The notes under the pieces are model-generated. The model was given only the letters and a program-made list of their open reading frames with translations, did not search any database and was not told where the DNA came from. From Mycobacterium kyorinense (GTDB lineage: Bacteria > Actinomycetota > Actinomycetes > Mycobacteriales > Mycobacteriaceae): a DNA stretch of 50,939 bases. Of the stretch, positions 17,217 to 28,762 are shown in pieces (positions within the stretch are counted from its first letter, which is position 1; every line of letters starts with the position of its first letter). The stretch spans positions 1 to 50,939 of the forward strand of contig NZ_LZKJ01000117.1 of the NCBI RefSeq assembly GCF_001672775.1, given 5' to 3'. The translations under genes were made by a program, and so were the position numbers.

Positions 17217-18383
17217 CTACACCGGGCTTTCATTGCAGAGGCGCTGCGGCGGGCGCGTCGACAGCGTCAACGGCACCGGCCCGCTGCGACGGGAGTGGTC
17301 GCCGGCCGGGCGCGGCTTGTCGCGCTCGCGGGCCAGCGCAGGCGCGCCGTAGCCCTGCACGCATTCAGGGTCCGGCCCGTCGAGCGGCAGACCGGTGAAG
17401 AACTTGGCCGCCATGCAACCGCCCCGGCAGCTGTCGTAGTGGCCGCAGCTGCCGCAGGCCCCGGCCGACTGCGGCTCACGCAACTCACGGAACAGCGGAG
17501 CGTTCTTCCACACGTTGTCGAATCCGCCGTCGGACAACACATTTCCGGCCAAGAAGCGATCGTGGATGGCGAATGGGCAGGCGTACACGTCGCCGACGGG
17601 GTCGATCAGACAGACCACCCGGCCGGCCCCGCACATGTTCAGCCCGGCCAGCGCCCCGGGTTCGCCGAGCGCCGACAGGTGGAAGAACGAGTCGCCGGTC
17701 AGCACCCGCTCGCCATTGGCGACCAGCCAGTCGTAGAGCTGGATCTGTTGGTCCGCCGTTGGGTGCAGGTCGTCCCAGACGTCTGCGCCGCGACCGGATG
17801 GGCGCAACCGCGTGATTCGCAGAGTAGCACCGTAACGGCTTGCCAGCGTTGCGAATTCGTCGAGCTGGTCCACGTTGTGGCGAGTCACGACCACCGAGAT
17901 CTTGGCGTCGGAGAACCCTGCTGCGGCCAGGTTCTCCAGTGCCCGCACCGCCATGGCGTACGACCCGGCACCTCGGACGGCGTCGTTGACCTCCGCGGTT
18001 GCGCCGTCCAGGGAGATCTGCACATCGACGTAGTCGCTGGCCGCCAGCCGCGCCGAGACCTCGGGGGTGATCCGCACCCCGTTGGTCGAGAACTTCACCC
18101 CCACGTGGTGTGCCGTGGCGTAGTCGACCAGCTCCCAGAAGTCCGGTCGCACCGTCGGCTCACCGCCGCCGATGTTGACGTAGAACACCTGCATGCGTTC
18201 CAGCTCGTCGATGATGTTTTGGCAATCCCGCGTGGACAATTCACGCGGATCGCGCTTACCCGACGAGGACAGGCAGTGCACACACGCCAGATTGCAGGCG
18301 TAGGTCAGTTCCCACGTCAGGCAGATCGGTGCGTCCAGGCCGCGCTCGAACTGCTCCACCAGCCGGGGTACGACCGCTGTCAT
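17217..18383 (-). CDS. mftC: MftC, radical SAM/SPASM enzyme of mycofactocin synthesis
   Basis: MftC uses S-adenosylmethionine first to remove the C-terminal carboxyl of the MftA tyrosine and then to form a Val-Tyr carbon-carbon link (known). It has 388 residues. The radical SAM cluster ligands are Cys30, Cys34 and Cys37 in CNLACVHC, and the SAM-binding GGGEP is at 72-76. The SPASM domain has many cysteines: Cys251, 258, 269, 310, 313, 319, 323 and 341, matching two further iron-sulfur clusters. The last 45 residues or so are an Arg/Pro-rich tail. The ATG overlaps the mftB stop by 4 bases. Confidence 0.97.
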   Translation of the reverse strand: MTAVVPRLVEQFERGLDAPICLTWELTYACNLACVHCLSSSGKRDPRELSTRDCQNIIDELERMQVFYVNIGGGEPTVRPDFWELVDYATAHHVGVKFSTNGVRITPEVSARLAASDYVDVQISLDGATAEVNDAVRGAGSYAMAVRALENLAAAGFSDAKISVVVTRHNVDQLDEFATLASRYGATLRITRLRPSGRGADVWDDLHPTADQQIQLYDWLVANGERVLTGDSFFHLSALGEPGALAGLNMCGAGRVVCLIDPVGDVYACPFAIHDRFLAGNVLSDGGFDNVWKNAPLFRELREPQSAGACGSCGHYDSCRGGCMAAKFFTGLPLDGPDPECVQGYGAPALARERDKPRPAGDHSRRSGPVPLTLSTRPPQRLCNESPV

Positions 18384-18676
18384 TGGCTCACTTCCCTTGT
18401 CTCCCTGGGCACCAGCATGTTGGAGGCGGCCAACACACTCAGTGCGTGCACATAGGGCTGCTGCTGCGCGTCGTCGATACCTGCGGCACGGCAGGCGGTT
18501 CGCACGTCGGCGTGGTCGTCCAGCGACTGCACGACCTCAAAGATCGTGCGGTTCTTCAAAAACGACAGCTTGCGAGTGCCGAAGTGATACAACAGCGCAC
18601 CGAACGGCTCGGGCCGCACGGCGACCTGCGGGTGCAACCGCCAGCCGGCATCCGGGCTGAATTCGCCCGCGGGCAC
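18380..18676 (-). CDS. mftB: MftB, precursor-binding chaperone (RRE protein)
   Basis: MftB binds the MftA peptide and presents it to MftC; it is of the PqqD-like RRE type. It has 98 residues. The region FGALLYHFGTRKLSFLKNRT near 25-44 and the C-terminal helices VRTACRAAGID and YVHALSVLAASNMLVPRE are the recognisable parts. The frame is open to 19237, but the GTG at 18674-18676 lies two bases after the mftA stop and gives a protein of the usual size. The stop overlaps the mftC ATG. Confidence 0.94.
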   Translation of the reverse strand: MPAGEFSPDAGWRLHPQVAVRPEPFGALLYHFGTRKLSFLKNRTIFEVVQSLDDHADVRTACRAAGIDDAQQQPYVHALSVLAASNMLVPRETREVSQ

Positions 18677-18678
18677 GC

Positions 18679-18774
18679 TCAGTAGACCCCGCACATCCCG
18701 TCGATGGACACCTCTTCGACCAGGGTCTCGGTGACGAGCTCGGTGTCGGTGTCGATCTGCTGGTTGGGCTCCAT
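18679..18774 (-). CDS. mftA: MftA, 31-residue mycofactocin precursor peptide
   Basis: The ATG at 18772-18774 opens a 31-codon frame that begins MEPNQQID. It continues with an acidic leader ([13 protein letters not shown]) and ends in the conserved core IDGMCGVY before TGA. The last two residues, Val30 and Tyr31, are the ones MftC crosslinks and that become the cofactor; the rest is leader removed by MftE. The size, acidic leader and invariant C-terminus leave little doubt. It is the first gene of the mft operon, followed two bases later by mftB, and is easily missed because it is so short. Confidence 0.95.
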   Translation of the reverse strand: MEPNQQIDTDTELVTETLVEEVSIDGMCGVY

Positions 18775-18842
18775 GGTGTGGCCTTTCGTTGTCAGGGGCT
18801 CGACAAGTGGGTGTCAGCCCGGTCACAATCTTGGCCAGAATA

Positions 18843-18857
18843 TGGCATCGAGTGCCA
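18843..18857. promoter_or_regulatory. Candidate MftR operator
   Basis: The repeat TGGCA-TCGAG-TGCCA lies in the 115-base gap between mftA and mftR, 32 bases before the mftR start. A perfect 5-bp dyad here fits the auto-repressing, acyl-CoA-responsive TetR protein MftR known from mycobacteria. A shorter dyad, GACA-N6-TGTC (18809-18822), is nearby. Neither has been compared with footprinting data. Confidence 0.45.
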
Positions 18858-18889
18858 GAACGGAAGAGGGCCCCCAGAAAGGGGATGTC

Positions 18890-19486
18890 ATGATGCCTCA
18901 AGCGCGGGTGGGCCGGCGCCGCTCGACGACCCCGCACCACATCACCGACGTGGCCCTCGGACTGTTCGCGGCCCGCGGGTTCGACGAGGTGAGCGTCGAC
19001 GATGTCGCGCAGGCAGCGGGTATCGCCCGGCGCACGCTGTTCCGCTACTACGCCTCCAAGAACGCGATTCCCTGGGGCGACTTCGACGCTCACCTGCAGC
19101 ACCTGCGCGAACTGCTCGACGACGTCGATGTGGATGTGCCGCTGGGTGAAGCGCTGCGCACAGCCCTGTTGGCGTTCAACACTTTTGACGACTCGGAGAC
19201 CGTCCGGCACCGTCAGCGTATGCGGGTGATCCTGCAAACTGCGGAGCTACAAGCCTATTCGATGACGATGTACGCCGGCTGGCGAGAAGTCATTTCGGAA
19301 TTTGTGGCACGCAGGTCCGGGGCCAAGCCGGCCGACCTGTTGCCGCAGACCGTTGCGTGGATGATGCTCGGAGTGGCGCTGAGCGCCTATGAGCACTGGC
19401 TCGACGACGAGTCGGTGTCATTACCGCAGGCGCTCGGCGGCGCATTCGACGTGGTCCGCGCCGGACTGGACCGGCTGACGCCGTGA
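18890..19486 (+). CDS. mftR: MftR, TetR-family regulator of the mycofactocin locus
   Basis: MftR represses mycofactocin genes and is released by long-chain acyl-CoAs in published work. It has 198 residues. The HTH is at about 13-57 ([38 protein letters not shown]), with the [20 protein letters not shown] run typical of this subgroup, followed by a helical ligand domain. The start at 18890 is backed by AGAAAGGGG a few bases upstream; a second ATG follows at once. A frame reaching back to 18704 crosses mftA and is rejected. The stop overlaps the next gene by 4 bases (GTGA). Confidence 0.93.
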   Translation: MMPQARVGRRRSTTPHHITDVALGLFAARGFDEVSVDDVAQAAGIARRTLFRYYASKNAIPWGDFDAHLQHLRELLDDVDVDVPLGEALRTALLAFNTFDDSETVRHRQRMRVILQTAELQAYSMTMYAGWREVISEFVARRSGAKPADLLPQTVAWMMLGVALSAYEHWLDDESVSLPQALGGAFDVVRAGLDRLTP

Positions 19487-20532
19487 ACAGCGACACCGCG
19501 CTCGTGCGGTCCCTGCGGGCGCAGGGCCAGGCCTGCGCCGAACTGGGCTCACCGATGTACGGCGAACTGCTCAGTCGGGTGGGTAGCGACGTCGACGCCG
19601 GCGGGGTTTTCGCCGGCATCCTTTCAGGGCACGAGCATGAGCCGGGGCGGCTGGCCCTGCCGCTACGACTGCTCGGCGGGCTGCACCGGCTGGTGCTCGA
19701 CGGTCGCGCGCCGGCGCTGCGGCGCTGGTATCCGAGCACCGGCGGTCACTGGGATGCCGAGGCAGCCTGGCCCGACATCGTGCGGGCCGCCACCGACCAC
19801 GCTGGCGCGCTGCGCGGCGCGCTCGAGCAGCCGCCGCAGACCAACGAAGTGGGCCGCTCGGCCGCGCTGATCGGGGCGCTGTTGCTGCTGGCTAGCGAAT
19901 TTGACTTGCCGGTAAGGCTTTTCGAGATCGGCTGCAGCGCCGGGCTGAACCTGCGGGCCGACTACTACCGGTATCGCTACCCGGCCGGGCAATGGGGCCC
20001 GGGCGACTCGCCGGTGACCATCGACGACGCGTGGCGGGGTCAACTGCCTCCGGCCGCGGGGTTGCGGATCGTCGAGCGCCGCGGCTACGACCTGGCACCG
20101 GTGGATGCCACCAGTCGCGACGGCGAGTTGACGTTGCTGAGCTATATCTGGCCCGATATGCCCGTCCGGCTGCAGCGGCTGCGCGGCGCGATCAGCGTCG
20201 CGCGCCGCGTCGCCGCCCCGCTGGAAACCCGCCGGGCCGGTGAGGCCGTCGCCGGGCTCACCGTGGCGGCGGGCGCGACGACCGTGCTGTGGCACTCCAT
20301 CACGCGGCAGTACCTGTCCCGCGACGAGCAGACAGCCGTCGACGCCGGCGTCGACGCGTTGGCAGCCCGCGCCGGAAGCGCTTCGCCGTTTGTTCACCTC
20401 ACGCTGGAGCCGCAGCGGCGAACACCGGACTCCCCGGTGGAGTTTCTGTTGCGCGCTCGCCGCTGGCCCAGCGGTGAGGATCGGATACTAGCCGACTGCT
20501 CGCCACATGGTCCGCCGGTCACCTGGGCGTGA
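19483..20532 (+). CDS. DUF2332 protein coupled to mftR
   Basis: The protein has 349 residues and matches the DUF2332 family. Visible are a central [20 protein letters not shown] (near 145-164), which looks like the SAM-binding first loop of Rossmann-type methyltransferases, then [20 protein letters not shown] and a later [16 protein letters not shown]. Its function has not been shown to my knowledge. It starts at a GTG that overlaps the mftR stop, so it is probably made together with MftR; Rv0691c-Rv0690c have the same arrangement from memory. A role in mycofactocin control or use is possible but unproven. Confidence 0.85.
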   Translation: MNSDTALVRSLRAQGQACAELGSPMYGELLSRVGSDVDAGGVFAGILSGHEHEPGRLALPLRLLGGLHRLVLDGRAPALRRWYPSTGGHWDAEAAWPDIVRAATDHAGALRGALEQPPQTNEVGRSAALIGALLLLASEFDLPVRLFEIGCSAGLNLRADYYRYRYPAGQWGPGDSPVTIDDAWRGQLPPAAGLRIVERRGYDLAPVDATSRDGELTLLSYIWPDMPVRLQRLRGAISVARRVAAPLETRRAGEAVAGLTVAAGATTVLWHSITRQYLSRDEQTAVDAGVDALAARAGSASPFVHLTLEPQRRTPDSPVEFLLRARRWPSGEDRILADCSPHGPPVTWA

Positions 20533-20540
20533 TTCCCCTC

Positions 20541-20604
20541 CCGCGAGCGTGCGCATTCCCGGCGACACGCTCGGCGTGTCGGCCGGGGACACGCACGCTC
20601 GCGG
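20541..20604. repeat. 64-bp imperfect palindrome, candidate dispersed repeat and two-way terminator
   Basis: The left arm CCGCGAGCGTGCG (20541-20553) pairs perfectly with CGCACGCTCGCGG (20592-20604). After a small internal bulge, CCCGG-GACACG pairs with CGTGTC-CCGGG around a 5-base loop (20570-20574). It lies between the ends of two convergent genes, so it can stop transcription both ways. A half copy lies at 50812-50844 with nearly the same sequence, so the element is repeated in this genome. Confidence 0.75.
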
Positions 20605-20614
20605 CGAACGTCGC

Positions 20615-21838
20615 TCAGCCCAACACTTCTGAGATCGGTGCGCCTGCGGCGACTTTGGCCCGGGTCTTCATCACCTTGCCGGGCATGCCACCACCGACGA
20701 CGCCGACCAAGACACCGTCGCGCTCGTAATACGCCAAAAACTTGCGGCCGTCGTCCTCGACGAGGTGCACGGTGTCGGTGGCGTGCGGCTCGCCCAGGCA
20801 CTGGATCTTGACGTCGTATTGGTCGCTCCAGAAGTACGGGACCACGACGTTCGACGGGACATCTTGGCCCAGCATCGAGGGCACCACGACCCTCGCCTGC
20901 TCGGCGACATTGCTCCAATGTTCTACTCGCACTTGGTGTCCGGACGGGTTACGCCACGAGGCCACGTCGCCGAGCGCCCACACGTTGGCCACGCTGGTGC
21001 GCCCGGCCATGTCGCAGAGCACGCCGTTGTCGACCTCGATGCCGCTGCCCTCCAGCCACTCGGTGGCCGGCCGGGAGCCGATTCCGACGACGACCAGATC
21101 GGCCGCCACCTCGCTTCCGTCGGTCAGCTCGACCGTGTCGACGTGACCGCTACCGCGAACCTCGGCGACCCCGAGGCCAGTGCGCACGTCGACCCCCTCC
21201 GCGCGGTGCAGCCGCGCCACCAACTCGCCGATCTGCGAGCCGAGCACCGACGCCAGCGGCGCCGGCTGCGGCTCCACCAGCACCACCTCGACCCCCAGGC
21301 CACGCAGGCTCGCCGCGACCTCACAGCCGATGAACCCGGCGCCGACGACGACGGCACGGCGTGCGGCGGATGCGTGGCTGCGCAACGCCAGGCACTCGTC
21401 GAACGAACGCAACACCCGGATGCCGTCCAGATCGGGAAACGCCGGAATGCGCCGCGGCACCAGGCCGGTCGCAATGACGAGCTCGTCGTAGCCCAGCACC
21501 GTTCCGTCGTCCAGCGTCACGGTTTGTGCCGCGGTGTCCAGACTGGTGGCCCCCGACCCGAGACGCAGCGTGATGTCGCGCTCGTCGTAGAACTCACGCG
21601 GTTTGAGCGTCACGTCGTCGACCTCGCTGCGCAATACCTCCTTTGACAGCGGGGGCCGATCGTAGGGCAAATGCGCTTCGTCGCTGACGATGGTGATCGG
21701 GCCGGTGTACTCCGCCCGGCGAAGCTGTTCAGCCAGCCGAGCCGCAGCGAGCCCCCCGCCGACGACCACGATTCCGTTTCCGGGGCCCTTGCCCCCCTCG
21801 CTACTAGTCACGTGGAGTTCATACACGATCGCGGCCAC
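20615..21838 (-). CDS. FAD/NAD(P)-dependent reductase of the ferredoxin-reductase type
   Basis: The protein has 407 residues. The FAD-binding dinucleotide fold is near residue 22 (GIVVVGGGLAAARLAEQLR), the NAD(P)-binding fold is near 162 (RRAVVVGAGFIGCEVAASL), and WALGDVA near 290 is the second FAD motif. The C-terminal part resembles rubredoxin/ferredoxin reductases of oxygenase systems. It probably moves electrons from NAD(P)H to a small iron-sulfur partner. The start at 21838 is GTG with AGGG some 13 bases away; a GTG at 21811 (protein VTSSEGGK) is a good alternative. It follows the mycofactocin-type dehydrogenase by 20 bases and is probably co-transcribed. The likely M. tuberculosis counterpart is Rv0688. 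Confidence 0.9.
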   Translation of the reverse strand: MAAIVYELHVTSSEGGKGPGNGIVVVGGGLAAARLAEQLRRAEYTGPITIVSDEAHLPYDRPPLSKEVLRSEVDDVTLKPREFYDERDITLRLGSGATSLDTAAQTVTLDDGTVLGYDELVIATGLVPRRIPAFPDLDGIRVLRSFDECLALRSHASAARRAVVVGAGFIGCEVAASLRGLGVEVVLVEPQPAPLASVLGSQIGELVARLHRAEGVDVRTGLGVAEVRGSGHVDTVELTDGSEVAADLVVVGIGSRPATEWLEGSGIEVDNGVLCDMAGRTSVANVWALGDVASWRNPSGHQVRVEHWSNVAEQARVVVPSMLGQDVPSNVVVPYFWSDQYDVKIQCLGEPHATDTVHLVEDDGRKFLAYYERDGVLVGVVGGGMPGKVMKTRAKVAAGAPISEVLG

Positions 21839-21858
21839 GAACGGTGGAGCACCCTGGG

Positions 21859-22716
<858 letters not shown>

Positions 22717-22846
22717 CTAGCAGCGGAACTGAAACGTGTTCTAGACAGGCCCAGCCGGCACAACCGCCGCTGCGATGTGCAACTGCAATGTGACCAGTGG
22801 TTGGTCGTTGATCCGGGCGCGGGTCGTGACAATATCCCTCATCGCA

Positions 22847-22880
22847 AAGCGGCGCCCACCCTTTCGGATGAGCGCCGCTT
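22847..22880 (-). terminator. Stem-loop after tuf
   Basis: AAGCGGCGC (22847-22855) pairs with GCGCCGCTT (22872-22880), a perfect 9-bp GC-rich stem with a 16-base loop. It begins 12 bases beyond the tuf stop. The following T-run is short (CTTTG), as is common in mycobacteria. It separates the str operon from the dehydrogenase gene. Confidence 0.6.
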
Positions 22881-22891
22881 GGCGGTCGAAA

Positions 22892-24082
22892 CTACTTGAC
22901 GATCTTGGTGACCCGGCCGGCGCCGACGGTGCGGCCACCCTCGCGGATCGCGAACCGCAGACCCTCGTCCATGGCGACGGGCTGGATCAGCTTGACCGCG
23001 ATGTCGGTGTTGTCACCGGGCATCACCATCTCGGTGCCCTCCGGCAGCGTCACCACACCGGTCACGTCGGTGGTGCGGAAGTAGAACTGCGGGCGGTAGT
23101 TGTTGAAGAACGGCGTGTGCCGGCCGCCCTCGTCCTTGGACAGGATGTAGACCTGGCCCTCGAACTCGGTGTGCGGCGTGGTGGTGCCGGGCTTGGTGAC
23201 GACCTGGCCGCGTTCGACGTCTTCCCGCTTGATACCACGCAGCAGCAGACCGACGTTGTCACCGGCCTGTCCTTGGTCGAGCAGCTTGCGGAACATCTCC
23301 ACACCGGTGACCGTGGTCTTGGTGCTGGTCGGCTTGATGCCGACGATCTCGACTTCCTCGTTGACGTTGATCACGCCGCGCTCCACACGGCCGGTGACGA
23401 CGGTGCCACGGCCGGTGATCGTGAAGACGTCCTCGACGGGCATCAGGAACGGCTTGTCGGTGTCGCGGACCGGGTCCGGGATCGACTCGTCGACGGCGTT
23501 CATCAGCTCGACGATGCCCTCGACCCACTGCGGGTCGCCCTCGAGCGCCTTCAGCGCCGATACCTTGACCACCGGAGCGTCCTCGTCGAACTCCTGGGCG
23601 GCAAGCAGCTCGCGGACCTCCAGCTCGACGAGCTCGAGCAGCTCCTCGTCGTCGACCATGTCGGCCTTGTTCAACGCGACCAGGATGTAGGGCACGCCGA
23701 CCTGACGCGCGAGCAGCACGTGCTCGCGGGTCTGCGGCATCGGGCCGTCGGTGGCGGCGACCACCAGGATCGCGCCGTCCATCTGGGCGGCGCCGGTGAT
23801 CATGTTCTTGATGTAGTCAGCGTGGCCCGGGGCGTCGACGTGTGCGTAGTGACGCTTTTCGGTCTGGTACTCCACGTGGGAGATGTTGATCGTGATACCG
23901 CGCTGACGTTCCTCGGGCGCGTTGTCGATCTGGTCGAATGCCCGCGACTCGTTCAACTCCGGGTACTTGTCATGCAGGACCTTGGTAATAGCCGCGGTCA
24001 GCGTGGTCTTGCCGTGGTCAACGTGACCGATGGTCCCGATGTTGACGTGCGGCTTCGTCCGCTCGAACTTCGCCTTCGCCAC
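22892..24082 (-). CDS. tuf: Elongation factor Tu
   Basis: EF-Tu brings aminoacyl-tRNA to the ribosome as a GTP complex. It has 396 residues, as usual. The P-loop GHVDHGKT is at 19-26, switch II has DAPGHADYI, the guanine contact is NKADM, and domains 2 and 3 ([23 protein letters not shown]) are intact. The start is GTG with a strong AGGAGG upstream, so the downstream codons are not needed as starts. It is the last gene of the str operon. Confidence 0.99.
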   Translation of the reverse strand: MAKAKFERTKPHVNIGTIGHVDHGKTTLTAAITKVLHDKYPELNESRAFDQIDNAPEERQRGITINISHVEYQTEKRHYAHVDAPGHADYIKNMITGAAQMDGAILVVAATDGPMPQTREHVLLARQVGVPYILVALNKADMVDDEELLELVELEVRELLAAQEFDEDAPVVKVSALKALEGDPQWVEGIVELMNAVDESIPDPVRDTDKPFLMPVEDVFTITGRGTVVTGRVERGVINVNEEVEIVGIKPTSTKTTVTGVEMFRKLLDQGQAGDNVGLLLRGIKREDVERGQVVTKPGTTTPHTEFEGQVYILSKDEGGRHTPFFNNYRPQFYFRTTDVTGVVTLPEGTEMVMPGDNTDIAVKLIQPVAMDEGLRFAIREGGRTVGAGRVTKIVK

Positions 24083-24188
24083 TTCTGTGTCCTCCTGGAC
24101 TTGTTGGTGCTCGTTAAAGCAGTGTTGGTTTCTTCACTTGTGCCGCGGTAGTGACCGGGCAAGGTTACTCCGCGCCAATGCTGGTTGT

Positions 24189-26297
<2,109 letters not shown>

Positions 26298-26382
26298 AGA
26301 AGTCTTCCCACTCTTTCGGTTGCTTGGTTAGCTGTCGTTCTCGCCTCCGGCGACGCTGCCAGACGGCCGCCGATGCGGCCCT

Positions 26383-26853
26383 CTACCAGCGATAATGCGC
26401 GAAGGCGCGGTTGGCCTCGGCCATCTTGTGGGTGTCCTCACGCCGTTTGACGGAGGCCCCGAGGCCGTTGCTGGCATCCAAAATCTCGTTGGCCAGCCGC
26501 TCGACCATGGTCTTCTCCCGGCGTTGCCGCGAGAAGCTGACCAGCCAGCGCAGCGCCAGCGTGGTCGACCGGTCCGGCCGCACCTCGACGGGCACCTGAT
26601 AGGTAGCGCCACCGACGCGGCGGCTGCGGACCTCCAGGGCCGGTTTGACGTTGTCCAGAGCCCGCTTCAGGGTGATCACGGGATCGGTGCCGGTCTTGTC
26701 GCGGGCTTGTTCGAGCGCACCGTAAACAATGCGTTCGGCCAGCGATTTCTTCCCCTTCAGGAGAACTTTGTTGACCAGCTGGGTGACCAGCTGCGACCCG
26801 TAGACGGGGTCGTTGACCAGCGGACGCTTCGGCGCGGGACCCTTGCGCGGCAT
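26383..26853 (-). CDS. rpsG: 30S ribosomal protein S7
   Basis: S7 nucleates assembly of the 30S head. It has 156 residues. [73 protein letters not shown] and [21 protein letters not shown] are family blocks. The start shares one base with the rpsL stop. In E. coli S7 is the feedback repressor of this operon; I see no matching target site here. Confidence 0.98.
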   Translation of the reverse strand: MPRKGPAPKRPLVNDPVYGSQLVTQLVNKVLLKGKKSLAERIVYGALEQARDKTGTDPVITLKRALDNVKPALEVRSRRVGGATYQVPVEVRPDRSTTLALRWLVSFSRQRREKTMVERLANEILDASNGLGASVKRREDTHKMAEANRAFAHYRW

Positions 26854-27227
26854 CAGCCCTTCTCCTTCTTGGCGCCGTAACGGCTGCGAGCCTGCTTGCG
26901 GTTCTTGACGCCCTGGGTGTCCAGCGAGCCGCGGATGATCTTGTAGCGCACACCCGGCAGGTCCTTCACCCGGCCGCCGCGCACCAGGACCATCGAGTGC
27001 TCCTGCAGGTTGTGGCCTTCGCCGGGGATGTAGGCCGTGACCTCAACCTGGCTGGTCAGCTTGACACGCGCCACCTTCCGAAGCGCCGAGTTCGGCTTCT
27101 TCGGGGTCGTGGTGTACACGCGCGTGCACACACCGCGCCGCTGCGGGCTGCCCTTGAGGGCCGCGGTCTTGACCTTGCCGATCTTGTCGCGGCGCCCTTT
27201 GCGGACCAGCTGCTGAATGGTTGGCAT
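26853..27227 (-). CDS. rpsL: 30S ribosomal protein S12, streptomycin-sensitive allele
   Basis: S12 guards decoding accuracy. It has 124 residues. [38 protein letters not shown] and [17 protein letters not shown] are present. Lys43 and Lys88, the two sites where changes give streptomycin resistance in M. tuberculosis, are both wild type. It is the first gene of the str operon, with its own promoter and leader upstream. Confidence 0.98.
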   Translation of the reverse strand: MPTIQQLVRKGRRDKIGKVKTAALKGSPQRRGVCTRVYTTTPKKPNSALRKVARVKLTSQVEVTAYIPGEGHNLQEHSMVLVRGGRVKDLPGVRYKIIRGSLDTQGVKNRKQARSRYGAKKEKG

Positions 27228-27401
27228 CTACCGGCTTTCTGTTTTTCGTCTCTGTCCTGCTGTTATGCCCTGCCGCAGTACCCCGCGGCCGGGTGTGTCG
27301 CACGCGCCTGCCCCGGATTCAATCCGTGGCGTCATGGACATGCGAATTGGCCCGGCGTGCGCACCTTACGTCCCCAAGGCGCCCTACGCCGCCAGGCGCG
27401 A
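27228..27401 (-). promoter_or_regulatory. rpsL leader carrying the motif shared with the rpsJ leader
   Basis: The leader of about 175 bases holds CCCGCGGCCGGGTGTGTCGC (27282-27301), 19 of 20 bases identical to 6141-6160 in front of rpsJ and in the same orientation to its gene. On the RNA it contains the small hairpin CCCG-GCCG-CGGG. No coding frame is supported here. Confidence 0.55.
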
Positions 27402-27407
27402 GTATCC

Positions 27408-27437
27408 ACAATACCCGCCGCCAGTCGAGCAGGTCAA
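27408..27437 (-). promoter_or_regulatory. Promoter of the str operon
   Basis: On the minus strand TTGACC (27437-27432) is followed after 18 bases by TATTGT (27413-27408), a good SigA-type match. Transcription would start near 27401. Confidence 0.6.
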
Positions 27438-27474
27438 AGCGGCGACGGCAGCCCCGATACGCGCCTTCGCCGAG

Positions 27475-28110
27475 CTACCCGGCGCTGCTTTCGCTGCGGC
27501 GCTCCATTCCCGAAGCCAGCCGCAGCACCATGTCGGAAAAAACCCCGTCGGTGTCGATGTCGTCCATGACGCCGGTCATTTCCAGCAACACGAAACCGTG
27601 CAAGGCCGACCAGAATTCCAGCGCCGCGTAGAAAGCCTCTTCGCCGTCGAGGCCATACGAGGACAACACGGCGATCACCGGCGCGGCGGCACTCCTGGTG
27701 GCGGCGGCGTACTCGGGGTCATCGCCACCGAGCGGCATCCGGGTGAACGCCGAATAGCGGCCGGGGTGGTGATGGGCATAGCTGCGGTAAGCGCCCGCCA
27801 TGACCAGGACGGCATCGTCGCGGGCGCGGCCCTCACCGACTCGATTCAGCATGGTGATGATGTCGTCGATCACCCGCGTCCGCACCGTGCGGCGCAGATC
27901 TTCCAGGCTGTGCACGTGGTTGTACAGCGACGGGCCCTTGGTGCCGAGCTGGGTGGCCAGCGCGTTGATGGTCAGCGCGTCCCAACCTTCCCGGTCGAGG
28001 AAGGTCAGCGCGGCGTTGATGATGATCTCGCGGCTGAGTTTGGTCGGGCGGGCCGCAGACTTGCCGCCGGCACGCGACCGACCGCCCTGCGGTTCCGGTT
28101 CAGCTGCCAC
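27475..28110 (-). CDS. TetR-family regulator next to rpsL
   Basis: The protein has 211 residues. After a basic Ala/Arg-rich start, the HTH spans about 26-72 (SREIIINAALTFLDREGWDAL, INALATQLGTKGPSLYNHV). The rest is an all-helical domain with PGRYSAFTRMPLGGDD and a late ALEFWSALHGFVLLEMTGVM, typical of the TetR_C/WHG group. The start is GTG with AAGGGCG upstream. The likely counterpart is Rv0681. It is divergent from two DUF3060 genes, with 247 bases between, and could control them. Its ligand is unknown. Confidence 0.9.
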   Translation of the reverse strand: MAAEPEPQGGRSRAGGKSAARPTKLSREIIINAALTFLDREGWDALTINALATQLGTKGPSLYNHVHSLEDLRRTVRTRVIDDIITMLNRVGEGRARDDAVLVMAGAYRSYAHHHPGRYSAFTRMPLGGDDPEYAAATRSAAAPVIAVLSSYGLDGEEAFYAALEFWSALHGFVLLEMTGVMDDIDTDGVFSDMVLRLASGMERRSESSAG

Positions 28111-28177
28111 GGCGATCGCCCTTCAGTTCACGTCGACCCGTCTTTGCGAGGCACCAGGGTCAGCGAAGAACTCTAGT

Positions 28178-28226
28178 CCCGCGGCGATGCGGGCCGCGGG
28201 AGGCGGCCCGAGTTGGGGGTACCCCC
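28178..28226. promoter_or_regulatory. Two palindromes in the TetR/DUF3060 gap
   Basis: CCCGCGGC (28178-28185) pairs with GCCGCGGG (28193-28200), and GGGGGTACCCCC at 28215-28226 is a perfect 12-bp palindrome. Both lie in the 247-base gap between divergent genes, which has no gene of its own. They may be operators or RNA hairpins in the leader of the plus-strand gene. Confidence 0.35.
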
Positions 28227-28357
28227 GGCCGCGCGGCGGCGAGGGGGCGAGCCGAACTAGCGGACCCCGACGGCAAATGGAGGAAGCCGGCCACCACCTA
28301 AGACAATGCACGTAGGCTCAGTCGAGCAATCACGCGCCATGGCGAGAGGAGCCTGCG

Positions 28358-28735
28358 GTGAAATCGACAAGCCTGGCCCGAGTATTGGTCGCCTGCGCGA
28401 TCACCACCCCGCTCGTATTGGCGGTCGGAGCGCCGGCCGCGCACGCCAAGAACGGCGACACCCACATCACCGGAGAAGGCCTCGAGACGACGGTGGACTG
28501 CAACAATGCCACGCTGATCGTCAACGGCACGTTCAACACAATCAACGCGCTGGGCACCTGCTGGGCGGTGACAGTGATGGGTACGAGCAACACCATCGTC
28601 GCCGACACCGTCGTCAACGACATCACCGTTTACGGCACTGATGAGACGGTGTACTTCCACAACGGCGACCCAGTTATCTGGGACCGCGGCCGTGAATTGG
28701 GGATGACCAACCGCATCAATCGCGCCGCGGTGTGA
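28358..28735 (+). CDS. Exported DUF3060 protein
   Basis: The protein has 125 residues. The start is GTG with GAGAGGAG upstream. Residues 1-29 are a Sec signal peptide with a probable cut after AHA. The mature part has the DUF3060 pattern: short strands with repeated TxNTI-type units (NATLIVNGTFNTINALGTCW, TVMGTSNTIVADTV) and two cysteines (in DCNN and GTCW) that could form a disulfide. The fold is probably a small beta-helix. The function is not known. It matches Rv0680c in place and size. The next gene encodes a related lipoprotein 27 bases on. Confidence 0.88.
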   Translation: MKSTSLARVLVACAITTPLVLAVGAPAAHAKNGDTHITGEGLETTVDCNNATLIVNGTFNTINALGTCWAVTVMGTSNTIVADTVVNDITVYGTDETVYFHNGDPVIWDRGRELGMTNRINRAAV

Positions 28736-28762
28736 ACGAATATCCCGACGGATCGAGGAGAA

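Noticed and set aside
18704..18889. Extended MftR start at 18704
   Set aside because: It would run antisense through mftA, and the extra residues have no TetR similarity. The good ribosome site is at 18877-18884.
22775..24151. A 458-codon plus-strand frame opposite tuf
   Set aside because: Antisense of EF-Tu without ribosome site or recognisable domain.
26853..27227. Streptomycin-resistance changes in rpsL
   Set aside because: Lys43 and Lys88 are both present.
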